A DNA stretch of 9,007 nucleotides from Paludibacteraceae bacterium (GCA_017550055.1 JAFYMM010000406.1:1-9007); one strand, 5' to 3'; numbered from the stretch's first letter, positions 1 through 7,055 are shown. Program-made: numbers and translations. Notes: generated by a model from the letters alone, not told the origin.

Positions 1-827
1 TATTCCACAAGCCCATCAATCGGATTCTGCATCACCTTACCCAACTTAATTCCACACATCTCAGCAGCCTCTCTCAACTCCGCATTAAAATAAAACGCAA
101 TCGAACCAATAAACCCAACCTCAAGCTCCTTCCACTCTTCATATTGCTTAATATTTCTCTCAAAAAACGCCTTGAAAGCCCCAACAAGCAAATTATGGAT
201 ATATTCATTCTCACGACGAGCCGACATAAATTTCGTAAACTGCGCCAACCAACGATTAGGGAATGGTTGTTTATACACTCTATCCACAATGCCCAAATAA
301 GTCAACCCATACTCCTCGGTCAAAGCATCATAAATATCTTGAGGCATTTGCTTTTTCACCCAATCCGAAATCAACAACTTACCAAGCACGCCACCCGAAC
401 CTTCATCGCCAAGAATATACCCCCCAGCATAAACACCTTTCACCAACGCCTCGCCATCATACACTCCCGAATTAGCACCTGTACCAAGAATACAAGCAAT
501 GCCTCTCTCTCTGCCCAACAAACCACGAGCAGCGCCCAACATATCCGACGCAACAAACGCAGTTTTTGCTCCAATTACCGACTTCAACACCTCTCCAAGA
601 GCATTATTTTTAACCGGATCAGCACAACCTGCCCCATAAAAATAAACATTTTCCACATCATTGCACACAATTTGTGGCAACAACGTCTCTTTCAACTGAG
701 CTGTTATCTCCTCTTCTGTTTGAAAAAATGGATTTATACCCGCAGTTTCAAACTGCTTAATAATCTGATTACCACACGACAAACACCAAGCGGTCTTTGT
801 CGAACCACTATCTGCTATAAGATTCAT
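1..827 (-). CDS. BadF/BadG-family ATPase, probable N-acetylglucosamine kinase (3' end cut by window edge)
   Basis: Translating the minus strand from the ATG at 825-827 gives 275 complete codons without a stop; the frame leaves the window on the partial codon TA-, so the C-terminus is missing by an unknown but probably small number of residues (family members are about 280 aa). Visible ASKHA-fold motifs are the phosphate-1 loop DSGSTKT (residues 6-12), a likely catalytic Asp95 in SDMLGAARG, the phosphate-2 loop GTGANS (115-120) and DEGSGG (141-146). Together they match the eukaryotic-NAGK-like GlcNAc kinases and BadF/BadG/BcrA/BcrD ATPases. Expected reaction: ATP-dependent 6-phosphorylation of GlcNAc or a related amino sugar in the cytoplasm. 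No membrane segment or Fe-S cysteine cluster is seen, which argues against a dehydratase activator. It is divergent from the NagB-like/deacetylase fusion gene, supporting an amino-sugar role. All 11 Asp codons are GAT. Family assignment is firm; the exact sugar is inferred. Confidence 0.87.
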   Translation of the reverse strand, partial: MNLIADSGSTKTAWCLSCGNQIIKQFETAGINPFFQTEEEITAQLKETLLPQIVCNDVENVYFYGAGCADPVKNNALGEVLKSVIGAKTAFVASDMLGAARGLLGRERGIACILGTGANSGVYDGEALVKGVYAGGYILGDEGSGGVLGKLLISDWVKKQMPQDIYDALTEEYGLTYLGIVDRVYKQPFPNRWLAQFTKFMSARRENEYIHNLLVGAFKAFFERNIKQYEEWKELEVGFIGSIAFYFNAELREAAEMCGIKLGKVMQNPIDGLVE

Positions 828-850
828 TGATACAATAATACAATTCAATG

Positions 851-881
851 CAAAGATACGAAAAAAAACAACTCAAAACAA
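851..881 (-). promoter_or_regulatory. Candidate promoter of the kinase gene (Bacteroidota type)
   Basis: On the minus strand 851-858 reads TATCTTTG, a full match to the Bacteroidota -7 pattern TAnnTTTG, about 24 bases upstream of the kinase ATG. The -33 element is weaker: TTGT at 878-881 with a 19-bp spacer, or a better TTTG at 874-877 with a spacer of only 15 bp. The T-rich spacer (minus strand) is typical of such promoters. The predicted 5' leader is short (roughly 15-20 nt). Confidence 0.6.
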
Positions 882-910
882 GCGTTTCACTAAAAAAAAT
901 TAAAAATCGT

Positions 911-941
911 TTTGTTGTACAAAAAAAAATATCTAACTTTG
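911..941 (+). promoter_or_regulatory. Candidate promoter of the NagB-like/deacetylase gene (Bacteroidota type)
   Basis: TTTG at 911-914, a 19-bp A-rich spacer, and TAACTTTG at 934-941 together match the Bacteroidota sigma-ABfr pattern TTTG-N19-21-TAnnTTTG at every defined position. Transcription would start near 948, about 220 nt before the ATG at 1170. Its -33 element lies about 30 bp from that of the divergent kinase promoter, so one regulator or local supercoiling could affect both genes. Confidence 0.68.
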
Positions 942-992
942 CAGAGGTGAAATAGTGCTCAAAATTTTGCAAAACAAAGAAGCCTCCTAAAC

Positions 993-1011
993 ACACACTC
1001 TCATTGTGTAT
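993..1011 (+). repeat. 19-bp direct repeat with internal dyad, copy 1
   Basis: The sequence ACACACTCTCATTGTGTAT is identical to 1097-1115, starting 104 bp downstream. Its arms (991-997 and 1005-1011) form an inverted repeat with 6 of 7 positions matching around a 7-base centre. This copy is also flanked by an 8-bp direct repeat, CTCCTAAA, at 984-991 and 1015-1022. It could be an operator half of a paired site or an RNA hairpin. Confidence 0.75.
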
Positions 1012-1052
1012 TCGCTCCTAAAAATTCCAAAATCTGAATATACTTTGGAGAT

Positions 1053-1096
1053 ACCTTCAAGCAACCTTCATCATAGGATAACCATACCTTCACAAT
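1053..1096 (+). repeat. 11-bp periodic repeat in the leader (ACCTTCA units)
   Basis: ACCTTCA occurs at 1053-1059, 1064-1070 and 1086-1092, at spacings of exactly 11 and 22 bp, so all three lie in one 11-bp register. The first full unit is ACCTTCAAGCA, and the third position in the register (1075-1085) has decayed or never matched. A closely related unit occurs inverted in the dacB-birA gap. Confidence 0.55.
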
Positions 1097-1115
1097 ACAC
1101 ACTCTCATTGTGTAT
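1097..1115 (+). repeat. 19-bp direct repeat with internal dyad, copy 2
   Basis: This is identical to 993-1011. Here the inverted repeat is perfect over 7 bp: ATACACA at 1095-1101 pairs with TGTGTAT at 1109-1115 around CTCTCAT. It lies about 55 bp upstream of the ATG, well downstream of the predicted promoter. If it is a protein-binding site it would be a roadblock or looping site; as RNA it would be a 7-bp hairpin in the leader. Confidence 0.75.
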
Positions 1116-1169
1116 CGACATCCGAAAAAACGAACAAAAACAAACAAAACAATATAAAACTATAAAGTT

Positions 1170-3158
1170 ATGAGAACAAATCTTAGTTCACAAATTGTGC
1201 TTTATCAAGTACCTAAAAAGTATTATCAACCTGATTCTGCATTAGAAATATCTGGAATTTCTCGTTTCGAGAAAATCAAAACACACATCACCAACACAGC
1301 ACTAGAAAGTAGCATAGCCGTTGCTCGCGAAATTGCCGACCTCATCCGTCAACGACAAGCCGAAAATCGCACTTGCACACTATGTTTCACTAGCGGTCGT
1401 TCTCCTATCGAGGTGTTCAACGAACTTGTGCGCCTTCACAAAGAAGAAAACTTAAGTTTCAAAAACGTCATAGTATTCAATCTCTTCGAATACTATCCGC
1501 TCAATGTCAACTTCGCTCAAAGCTGTCTAAACCAAATCAAAACAAACCTTTTAGACAAAATCGATATTCTGCCTGAAAATATTCACTCAATCGACCAAAC
1601 GCTCAATCAATCAGAAATATCTCAACACTGTGCCAACTACGAACTCAAAATCAAAGAGTGCGGTGGCATCGACTATCAAGTGCTTGGCATCGGTGGAGCG
1701 GGCAACATCGGTTTCAACGAACCTGGCTCACAAGCATCATCACTAACACGACTCATCCTCCTCGACACTAAATCAAGAGAAGAAGCAGTCCACCTCTTTG
1801 GTTCGCTCAACGAAGTACCTGCTGGTGCCATCACAATGGGTATCAACACCATATTGAAGGCACGACGCATCGCACTTCTCGCATTCGGAGAGCATAAAGC
1901 CAACATAATTAAAGAAGTAATTGAAGGCCAAATGACTGACCAACACCCAGCCTCTTTCCTTCAAATGCACACAAACACAACTGCTTTCCTCGACGTTCAC
2001 TCTGCTAGCGCACTCACTCGCATCTCTTGCCCTTGGCTCGTAACTTCTTGCGAATGGAACGACAAACTCACTCGTCGCGCTATCGTATGGCTTTGTCAAA
2101 AAATAGGAAAACCAATCCTAAAACTCACTAACAAAGACTACAACGAAAACGGTCTTAGCGAGCTCGTAGCACTCTATGGCTCTGCCTATAGCGTAAACAT
2201 CAAAATATTCAACGACCTTCAACACACTATCACAGGTTGGCCAGGTGGCAAACCTAATGTCGACGACTCTAACCGTCCTGAACGCGCCTACCCATTCCCT
2301 AAACGCGTAATCGTCTTCTCTCCTCACCCTGACGACGACGTAATCTCAATGGGTGGAACACTCAAACGCCTCGTCGACCAAGGTCATGAAGTGCACGTTT
2401 GCTACGAAACATCTGGTAATATTGCTGTTGGCGACGACGAAATCATTCGCTTCATCGCCTTCATCAAAGGCTTCACCGACATGTTCGACCCAGGCAACAA
2501 AGCAATTCTCACTAAATACGAAGAAATACGCAAATTCCTCCTCGAAGAAAAGGGCAAAAACGACATTGATACCTTCGACGTACGTATGCTCAAAGGTCTC
2601 CTTCGCCGTGGCGAAGCTAAAGCAGCATGTCGTTTCATGGGCGTACGCTCTAAAAACGTACACTTCCTCAACCTCCCATTCTACGAAACAGGTACTATCA
2701 AAAAAGGCGACCTCGGACGTGCCGATGTCGATATCGTAAAAGCTGTAATTGAAGAAGTTAAACCTCATCAAATCTACGTAGCTGGCGACCTTGCCGACCC
2801 TCATGGCACTCACAAAGTATGTCTTGACGCAGTCCTTGCTGCTGTCGACGAAATAAAAGACGACGAATGGATGCAAGACTGTCGTATTTGGATGTATCGT
2901 GGTGCATGGATGGAATGGGAAATTGACCATATCGAAATGGCAGTACCTCTCTCTCCTGAAGAACTTCGTGCAAAACGCAATGCAATCCTCAAACACCAAT
3001 CACAAATGGAAGGAGCTCCATTCATGGGTGGCGACGAACGCCTCTTCTGGCAACGCTCTGAGGACCGCAACAAAGCAACTGCCGACCTATACTGCCAACT
3101 CGGCCTCGCCGCCTACGAAGCAATCGAAGCCTTCGTACAATACATTCCTATCAGATAA
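1170..3158 (+). CDS. Fusion of a degenerate NagB-like domain and a PIG-L/LmbE-type deacetylase
   Basis: 662 residues. Residues about 35-280 are a glucosamine-6-phosphate deaminase (NagB) fold, recognisable from FNLFEY (103-108), GIGGAGNIGFNEP (173-185) and FGEHKA (239-244). Against E. coli NagB the catalytic Asp72, Asp141 and His143 are Phe106, Ala177 and Asn179; only Glu148 (Glu184) and phosphate-contact Lys208 (Lys243) persist, so deaminase activity is unlikely. After a helical linker (about 281-375), residues about 379-600 are a PIG-L/LmbE N-acetyl-sugar deacetylase domain with SPHPDDD (384-390) and DPHGTH (543-548). By analogy with MshB, His386, Asp389 and His548 would bind zinc and Asp388 act as base. 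No signal peptide is present, so it is cytoplasmic. From memory, the same architecture occurs in Bacteroides (e.g. B. thetaiotaomicron BT_0258), annotated as deaminase-like. I infer a deacetylase for an amino-sugar phosphate or conjugate, with the NagB part as a binding or oligomerisation module. Asp codons in the second half are mostly GAC, suggesting high expression. Naming it nagB would mislead. Confidence 0.9.
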   Translation: MRTNLSSQIVLYQVPKKYYQPDSALEISGISRFEKIKTHITNTALESSIAVAREIADLIRQRQAENRTCTLCFTSGRSPIEVFNELVRLHKEENLSFKNVIVFNLFEYYPLNVNFAQSCLNQIKTNLLDKIDILPENIHSIDQTLNQSEISQHCANYELKIKECGGIDYQVLGIGGAGNIGFNEPGSQASSLTRLILLDTKSREEAVHLFGSLNEVPAGAITMGINTILKARRIALLAFGEHKANIIKEVIEGQMTDQHPASFLQMHTNTTAFLDVHSASALTRISCPWLVTSCEWNDKLTRRAIVWLCQKIGKPILKLTNKDYNENGLSELVALYGSAYSVNIKIFNDLQHTITGWPGGKPNVDDSNRPERAYPFPKRVIVFSPHPDDDVISMGGTLKRLVDQGHEVHVCYETSGNIAVGDDEIIRFIAFIKGFTDMFDPGNKAILTKYEEIRKFLLEEKGKNDIDTFDVRMLKGLLRRGEAKAACRFMGVRSKNVHFLNLPFYETGTIKKGDLGRADVDIVKAVIEEVKPHQIYVAGDLADPHGTHKVCLDAVLAAVDEIKDDEWMQDCRIWMYRGAWMEWEIDHIEMAVPLSPEELRAKRNAILKHQSQMEGAPFMGGDERLFWQRSEDRNKATADLYCQLGLAAYEAIEAFVQYIPIR

Positions 3159-3176
3159 TCAACTCACTAAACAACA

Positions 3177-3216
3177 ATAAAAATAGGGCGATTAACAATA
3201 ATCGCCCTATTTTTAT
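3177..3216. terminator. Bidirectional intrinsic terminator
   Basis: A perfect 18-bp stem pairs 3177-3194 with 3199-3216 around the loop ACAA. The G+C-rich core is GGGCGA/TCGCCC, and each flank is an A-run on one side and a T-run on the other, so both strands end in a U-tract. It lies 18 bases after the fusion gene's stop and 15 bases after the stop of the convergent polyprenyl synthase gene, as expected for a shared terminator. Confidence 0.92.
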
Positions 3217-3231
3217 AGCCTTAACACTCCA

Positions 3232-4200
3232 CTATTTTTTACGTTGAATTGTAAATTCAAGCAAATTAAGCAAAGATTGTTTTATCTCATTATCAGCAAA
3301 AATACTTAAAACTTTCTCTGCTTCTGCTCGATAATATGCCATTCTCTGCTCTGCATATTCAATGCCCCCAGTACGAGCTACAAGCGAACCTATATTGTAG
3401 AAGAAGTCCTCTGTGAATTGACGTTTTTTCACTGCATCGAGTATTAGCGAAGCCTCATTAGCATGAATACTTTCAAGTGCATGAATAAGTGGCAATGTGA
3501 ATTTACCCTCACGAATATCATTCAACGTAGGCTTACCTATTTGAGCATTAGGAGTATAATCAAAGATATCATCTTTTATTTGGAAACAAATACCCAAATA
3601 CTCAGCAAACTGACGCAATGCCTCACATTGTTCCTTACTTGCTCCTACACTGATTGCTGCCGATTCTGCACTGATAGTAAACAACACAGCTGTCTTTTTC
3701 TTGATTATCTCAACATAGTCCTCCTCTGTCGGAATAGAATATGAATGTTGCAACTGAAGCAACTCGCCTCTTGTCAATACATTACCCAAAAGAGCAAGTT
3801 GAGCATATAGTTCAGGCATACCTGTTTCAGCAATAAATTGCATTGACTTACTCAATAAATAATCACCTACAAGCACTGCAGTACGATTATCAAACAACGC
3901 ATTTGCCGATGGTTGACCACGACGTTCCATAGTATTATCCACTACATCATCATGAATAAGACTTGCCGTATGCAATAGCTCATACGCAGCCGCCACATTT
4001 ATTGTTTTATTATTTGGTGTAGCACACAATTTCGCACAAAGCAATGTAAATACAGGACGCACCTGCTTACCCTTTTGCATACGAACATGGTCAAGTACCT
4101 TTTTAAGCAATTGCTCTTCTGCCGAAAAAGCAGAGTCTAAAAATTGCTGAAACAACGCAAATTCAGCAATAATTGGAGCTTTAATCAATTCATAATCCAT
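3232..4200 (-). CDS. ispB: Long-chain polyprenyl diphosphate synthase (IspB-like trans-prenyltransferase)
   Basis: 322 residues, the usual length. It condenses isopentenyl diphosphate units onto an allylic diphosphate to make the long all-trans prenyl chain, in Bacteroidota normally the menaquinone side chain. Motifs: the GKQVRP substrate loop (44-49), first Asp-rich motif DDVVD (84-88) followed by Arg93-Arg94, KKT (168-170), second Asp-rich motif DDIFD (210-214) and GKPTLNDIREGK (222-233). The residue five before the first Asp-rich motif is Ala79; a small residue there leaves the elongation pocket open and fits a hepta- or octaprenyl product rather than farnesyl or geranylgeranyl. The enzyme is soluble or loosely membrane associated. 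It starts 15 nt after uvrB ends and is the last gene before the terminator, so it is probably co-transcribed with uvrB. The symbol is by family similarity; exact chain length is not readable from the sequence. Confidence 0.93.
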   Translation of the reverse strand: MDYELIKAPIIAEFALFQQFLDSAFSAEEQLLKKVLDHVRMQKGKQVRPVFTLLCAKLCATPNNKTINVAAAYELLHTASLIHDDVVDNTMERRGQPSANALFDNRTAVLVGDYLLSKSMQFIAETGMPELYAQLALLGNVLTRGELLQLQHSYSIPTEEDYVEIIKKKTAVLFTISAESAAISVGASKEQCEALRQFAEYLGICFQIKDDIFDYTPNAQIGKPTLNDIREGKFTLPLIHALESIHANEASLILDAVKKRQFTEDFFYNIGSLVARTGGIEYAEQRMAYYRAEAEKVLSIFADNEIKQSLLNLLEFTIQRKK

Positions 4201-4215
4201 AAGTATTCCTTATAT

Positions 4216-6273
4216 CTAATTTTCTTTTTTCTCTTTCAATAAATCTTCAAGTTGGAGCATTTCATCTCGCCACTGTGCCGCCTCGATAAAATCAAGACGC
4301 TTAGCCGCCTCTTCCATGTGTCGACGAGCATTCTTAATAGATTTTTCAATGTCATTATTCGACATATATTGCACTACTGGGTCAGCAGCAATAGAATTAA
4401 CAGTCTCTGACGGTATAGGTTGATAAGTCTTTCCTACAGGAATAGCTGGGCGAGATGCAGGACCTTGCGCTTCAACTTTAGTTGGAAGCGGAGAAACCAC
4501 TGTACGCGAAGCCACAGCCTGTGGAGTAATATTATTATCAGCGTTATATTTCAATTGCTTTTCACGCCTACGAGCTGTTTCATCGATAGTCTGACGCATT
4601 GAGTCTGTTATCGTATCGGCATACATAATTGCCTTACCATTAAGGTGACGCGCAGCACGACCAACTGTCTGTATAAGAGAACGTCGAGAGCGAAGAAATC
4701 CCTCTTTGTCGGCATCGAGAATAGCCACCAACGACACCTGAGGCAAATCTAATCCCTCACGCAAAAGGTTGACCCCAATAAGCACATCAAACATACCAGC
4801 CCGCAATTCGTCGAGAATACGCACACGCTCAAGTGTATCAATATCAGAGTGTATATAATTGCAACGCACACCATTGCGCTCAAGATATAGATTGAGCTCC
4901 TCTGCCATGCGTTTTGTAAGTGTAGTCACCAATACTCGCTCATCTCTCTCTACTCGCAAAACTATCTCTTCCATCAAATCGTCAATCTGATTGAGCGTAG
5001 GACGCACCTCGATTTCTGGATCGAGCAATCCCGTAGGTCGTATAACTTGTTCAACTATAACTCCTTCAGATTTATCTAATTCATAATCAGCTGGTGTGGC
5101 ACTTACATAGATAGCTCGCTTAATCAACTGCTCAAACTCCTCGAATTTCAATGGACGATTGTCCAACGCAGCTTCAAGACGAAAACCATATTGCACCAAA
5201 TTCTTTTTACGCGAAGCATCACCTCCATACATAGCACGTATTTGAGGCACTGTTACGTGACTTTCATCAATAATCAGAAGAAAATCATCAGGAAAATAGT
5301 CCAAAAGACAAAATGGTCGAGAGCCTGGAGGGCGATTGTCAAAATAGCGACTATAGTTCTCAACACCCGAACAATAGCCCACCTCTTTTATCATCTCAAG
5401 GTCGTAATTGACACGCTCTTCGAGGCGTTTTGCTTCGTATGGCTGACCCCGTTCAATAAAGGCTTGCACCTCACGACCAAGGTCAAGTGCAATTTGGTCA
5501 ATAGCAGCATTAACTCGCTCTTTTGTCGTAGTAAAGATATTAGCTGGATAGATTTTGAACTCGTCAAAACGCTGAAGCGTGTGATTATTGACAAGGTCCA
5601 AAGTCTCAATAACATCAATTTCATCGTCCCAAAAGACCACACGCACAATATAATCAGTATATGAAAGACATATATCAATAGTCTCACCTTTTACACGAAA
5701 ATTACCACGATTAAGCTCTATATCATTACGAACATATTGTGCATTAACAAGTTGATGCATCAAATCTTGTCGCGAATAGCGTTTTCCTGCGGTAAGTGTA
5801 ATACAATTTTGTGTAAAATCATCAGGATTGCCTATACCATAAAGGCAAGAGACAGACGAAACAATCACCACATCGTTACGACCAGAAAGCAGAGCCGCAG
5901 TGGCAGAGAGGCGCAAACGGTCGATTTCATCGTTGATTGCAAGGTCTTTTTCTATATAAGTGTCTGTATGCGGAATATAGGCTTCTGGCTGATAATAATC
6001 GTAATACGAAACAAAATACTCTACTGCATTCTCCGGGAAAAAGGCTTTGAATTCACTATAAAGCTGAGCAGCAAGTGTTTTGTTATGAGAAAGTATAAGA
6101 GTCGGACGACCGATGTTGGCAATCACGTTTGCCATCGTAAAGGTCTTACCCGAACCTGTAACTCCAAGCAAAGTTTGAAATGGCACTCCACGACGTATGC
6201 CCTCAGTCAATTCTTTGATTGCCTGTGGTTGATCGCCCGTTGGGGCATACGTTGATGTGAGTTTAAAATCCAT
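4216..6273 (-). CDS. uvrB: UvrABC excinuclease subunit B
   Basis: 685 residues, full length. It is the damage-verifying helicase-like subunit of nucleotide excision repair: loaded by UvrA, it opens the DNA around a lesion and recruits UvrC. Visible features in order: GDQPQAI near the N-terminus (13-19), Walker A GVTGSGKT (37-44), the beta-hairpin region YFVSYYDYYQPEAYIP (86-101) that clamps a DNA strand, the DEXH box DESH (336-339), SATP (391-394), motif V-type GVNLLREGLDLP (500-511) and motif VI QTVGRAAR (535-542). A Pro/Ala/Val-rich linker (about 582-635) leads to a C-terminal UVR domain (about 640-675), the UvrC contact. Its ATG begins 1 nt after the birA stop (TAA-A-ATG on the minus strand), so translation is likely coupled. 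All catalytic motifs are intact. No SOS-box-like operator can be judged here because the start is inside an operon. Confidence 0.98.
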   Translation of the reverse strand: MDFKLTSTYAPTGDQPQAIKELTEGIRRGVPFQTLLGVTGSGKTFTMANVIANIGRPTLILSHNKTLAAQLYSEFKAFFPENAVEYFVSYYDYYQPEAYIPHTDTYIEKDLAINDEIDRLRLSATAALLSGRNDVVIVSSVSCLYGIGNPDDFTQNCITLTAGKRYSRQDLMHQLVNAQYVRNDIELNRGNFRVKGETIDICLSYTDYIVRVVFWDDEIDVIETLDLVNNHTLQRFDEFKIYPANIFTTTKERVNAAIDQIALDLGREVQAFIERGQPYEAKRLEERVNYDLEMIKEVGYCSGVENYSRYFDNRPPGSRPFCLLDYFPDDFLLIIDESHVTVPQIRAMYGGDASRKKNLVQYGFRLEAALDNRPLKFEEFEQLIKRAIYVSATPADYELDKSEGVIVEQVIRPTGLLDPEIEVRPTLNQIDDLMEEIVLRVERDERVLVTTLTKRMAEELNLYLERNGVRCNYIHSDIDTLERVRILDELRAGMFDVLIGVNLLREGLDLPQVSLVAILDADKEGFLRSRRSLIQTVGRAARHLNGKAIMYADTITDSMRQTIDETARRREKQLKYNADNNITPQAVASRTVVSPLPTKVEAQGPASRPAIPVGKTYQPIPSETVNSIAADPVVQYMSNNDIEKSIKNARRHMEEAAKRLDFIEAAQWRDEMLQLEDLLKEKKEN

Positions 6274-6274
6274 T

Positions 6275-7024
6275 TTATTTCAATTCAAATATTACTTCTT
6301 TAAAAGCATAAGTGCGGCGTTCACCCGATTGTAAGCGAAGCGTGAGATGCCCTTGTAAACCAATCTCTTCAATTTCGGCAGAGAAATGCTCCCCCTCTGG
6401 AGTTGAATAGTTATGATAACCCGTACGTCGATAAAGGTTATTCATATACTCATAGTGGAGCGATTGTTTTATACTATCATTATGCCAATTATCTGCAAGA
6501 TAATCATAGTAATTAAGTATATTGTGATGTATCTCTTCAAGTATCTCTCTTCGGTCATTATCACGCCCATTTAGCTGTTTCAAGCTAACGGGATTTGGTG
6601 CATCACTTTTGAATAACTCTTGATTTATATTTATGCCTATACCTACGATACAAGTGTCAATAGTTGGTCCACACAAGGCATTTTCGATAAGAATACCACA
6701 AAGTTTTTTATCCCCGACATAAATATCGTTTGGCCATTTAATAGTTATCTGCTGACGAACATAATCTTGCAATACGTTGATTATTGCAAGCGTAACAAGC
6801 TCGGTTATAATAAATTGTTCGGCAGCAGGAATAATTGTTGGTCGCAACAAAAGACTAAAAAGCAAATTTTTGCCTTCCTCGCTCTCCCAACGGTTAGTAG
6901 CTTGACCGTGTCCTGCTGTCTGAAAATCAGCCGATATACAATAACCATGAAACAACTCTTCGACCGACATACGACGACGAAGTTCTGTGCTTGTGGAATC
7001 TATAGTATCTAAATATTTTATCAT
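6275..7024 (-). CDS. birA: Biotin-[acetyl-CoA-carboxylase] ligase, catalytic domain only
   Basis: 249 residues. It activates biotin with ATP to biotinyl-5'-AMP and transfers it to the carrier lysine of biotin-dependent carboxylases. There is no N-terminal winged-helix domain, so it is a group-I ligase and not a DNA-binding biotin repressor. Catalytic-domain markers: DSTSTEL (9-15), the biotinyl-AMP loop AGHGQATNRW (37-46), KWPNDIYVGDKKLCGILIE (96-114), GIGININQ (128-135), and a small C-terminal beta-domain (about 205-249). The loop departs from the E. coli GRGRRG pattern: Gln41 occupies the position of Arg118 and Thr43 that of Gly120. From memory, Gln at the first position is common in Bacteroidota. 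A 101-bp gap with short repeats separates it from dacB, with no TAnnTTTG element on the minus strand, so read-through from dacB is the likely source of its transcript. An ATG 9 nt upstream opens only a three-codon ORF overlapping the birA start. Confidence 0.94.
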   Translation of the reverse strand: MIKYLDTIDSTSTELRRRMSVEELFHGYCISADFQTAGHGQATNRWESEEGKNLLFSLLLRPTIIPAAEQFIITELVTLAIINVLQDYVRQQITIKWPNDIYVGDKKLCGILIENALCGPTIDTCIVGIGININQELFKSDAPNPVSLKQLNGRDNDRREILEEIHHNILNYYDYLADNWHNDSIKQSLHYEYMNNLYRRTGYHNYSTPEGEHFSAEIEEIGLQGHLTLRLQSGERRTYAFKEVIFELK

Positions 7025-7055
7025 ACGGTCATAAAAAATGTCACTCTACTTCGGA

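Larger units (their letters stand above)
942..1169 (+). promoter_or_regulatory. Long 5' leader of the NagB-like/deacetylase gene with repeats
   Basis: This is the stretch between the predicted transcription start and the ATG at 1170. I see no ATG-started upstream ORF, no tRNA and no riboswitch I recognise. It holds two copies of a 19-bp sequence built around a dyad, an 11-bp periodic motif between them, and a purely A-rich run just before the start codon (about 1125-1169) of the kind Bacteroidota use instead of a Shine-Dalgarno. No T-run follows either hairpin, so they are not simple attenuators. Whether they act as DNA operators or as RNA structures cannot be decided from sequence. Confidence 0.5.

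Noticed and set aside
144..830. Plus-strand open frame of 228 codons opposite the kinase
   Set aside because: Its translation has no recognisable family features, while the minus strand encodes clear ATPase motifs through the same region; it is an antisense shadow.
1041..1047. TACTTTG in the leader as a second promoter for the fusion gene
   Set aside because: It has one base too few between TA and TTTG and no TTTG about 20 bp upstream.
991..1115. The repeated dyads as a CRISPR array or an intrinsic terminator
   Set aside because: There are only two copies, with an 85-bp interval and a short stem, no cas genes are nearby, and no T-run follows either hairpin.
1170..2030. Calling this gene a functional glucosamine-6-phosphate deaminase (nagB)
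   Set aside because: The fold similarity is clear, but residues equivalent to Asp72, Asp141 and His143 are Phe, Ala and Asn, and the protein is more than twice NagB length because of the fused deacetylase.
2346..2999. Minus-strand open frame of 217 codons inside the deacetylase domain
   Set aside because: It is Phe/Val/Glu-rich without motifs and lies antisense to the intact PIG-L domain; it arises from the C-rich third positions of the real gene.
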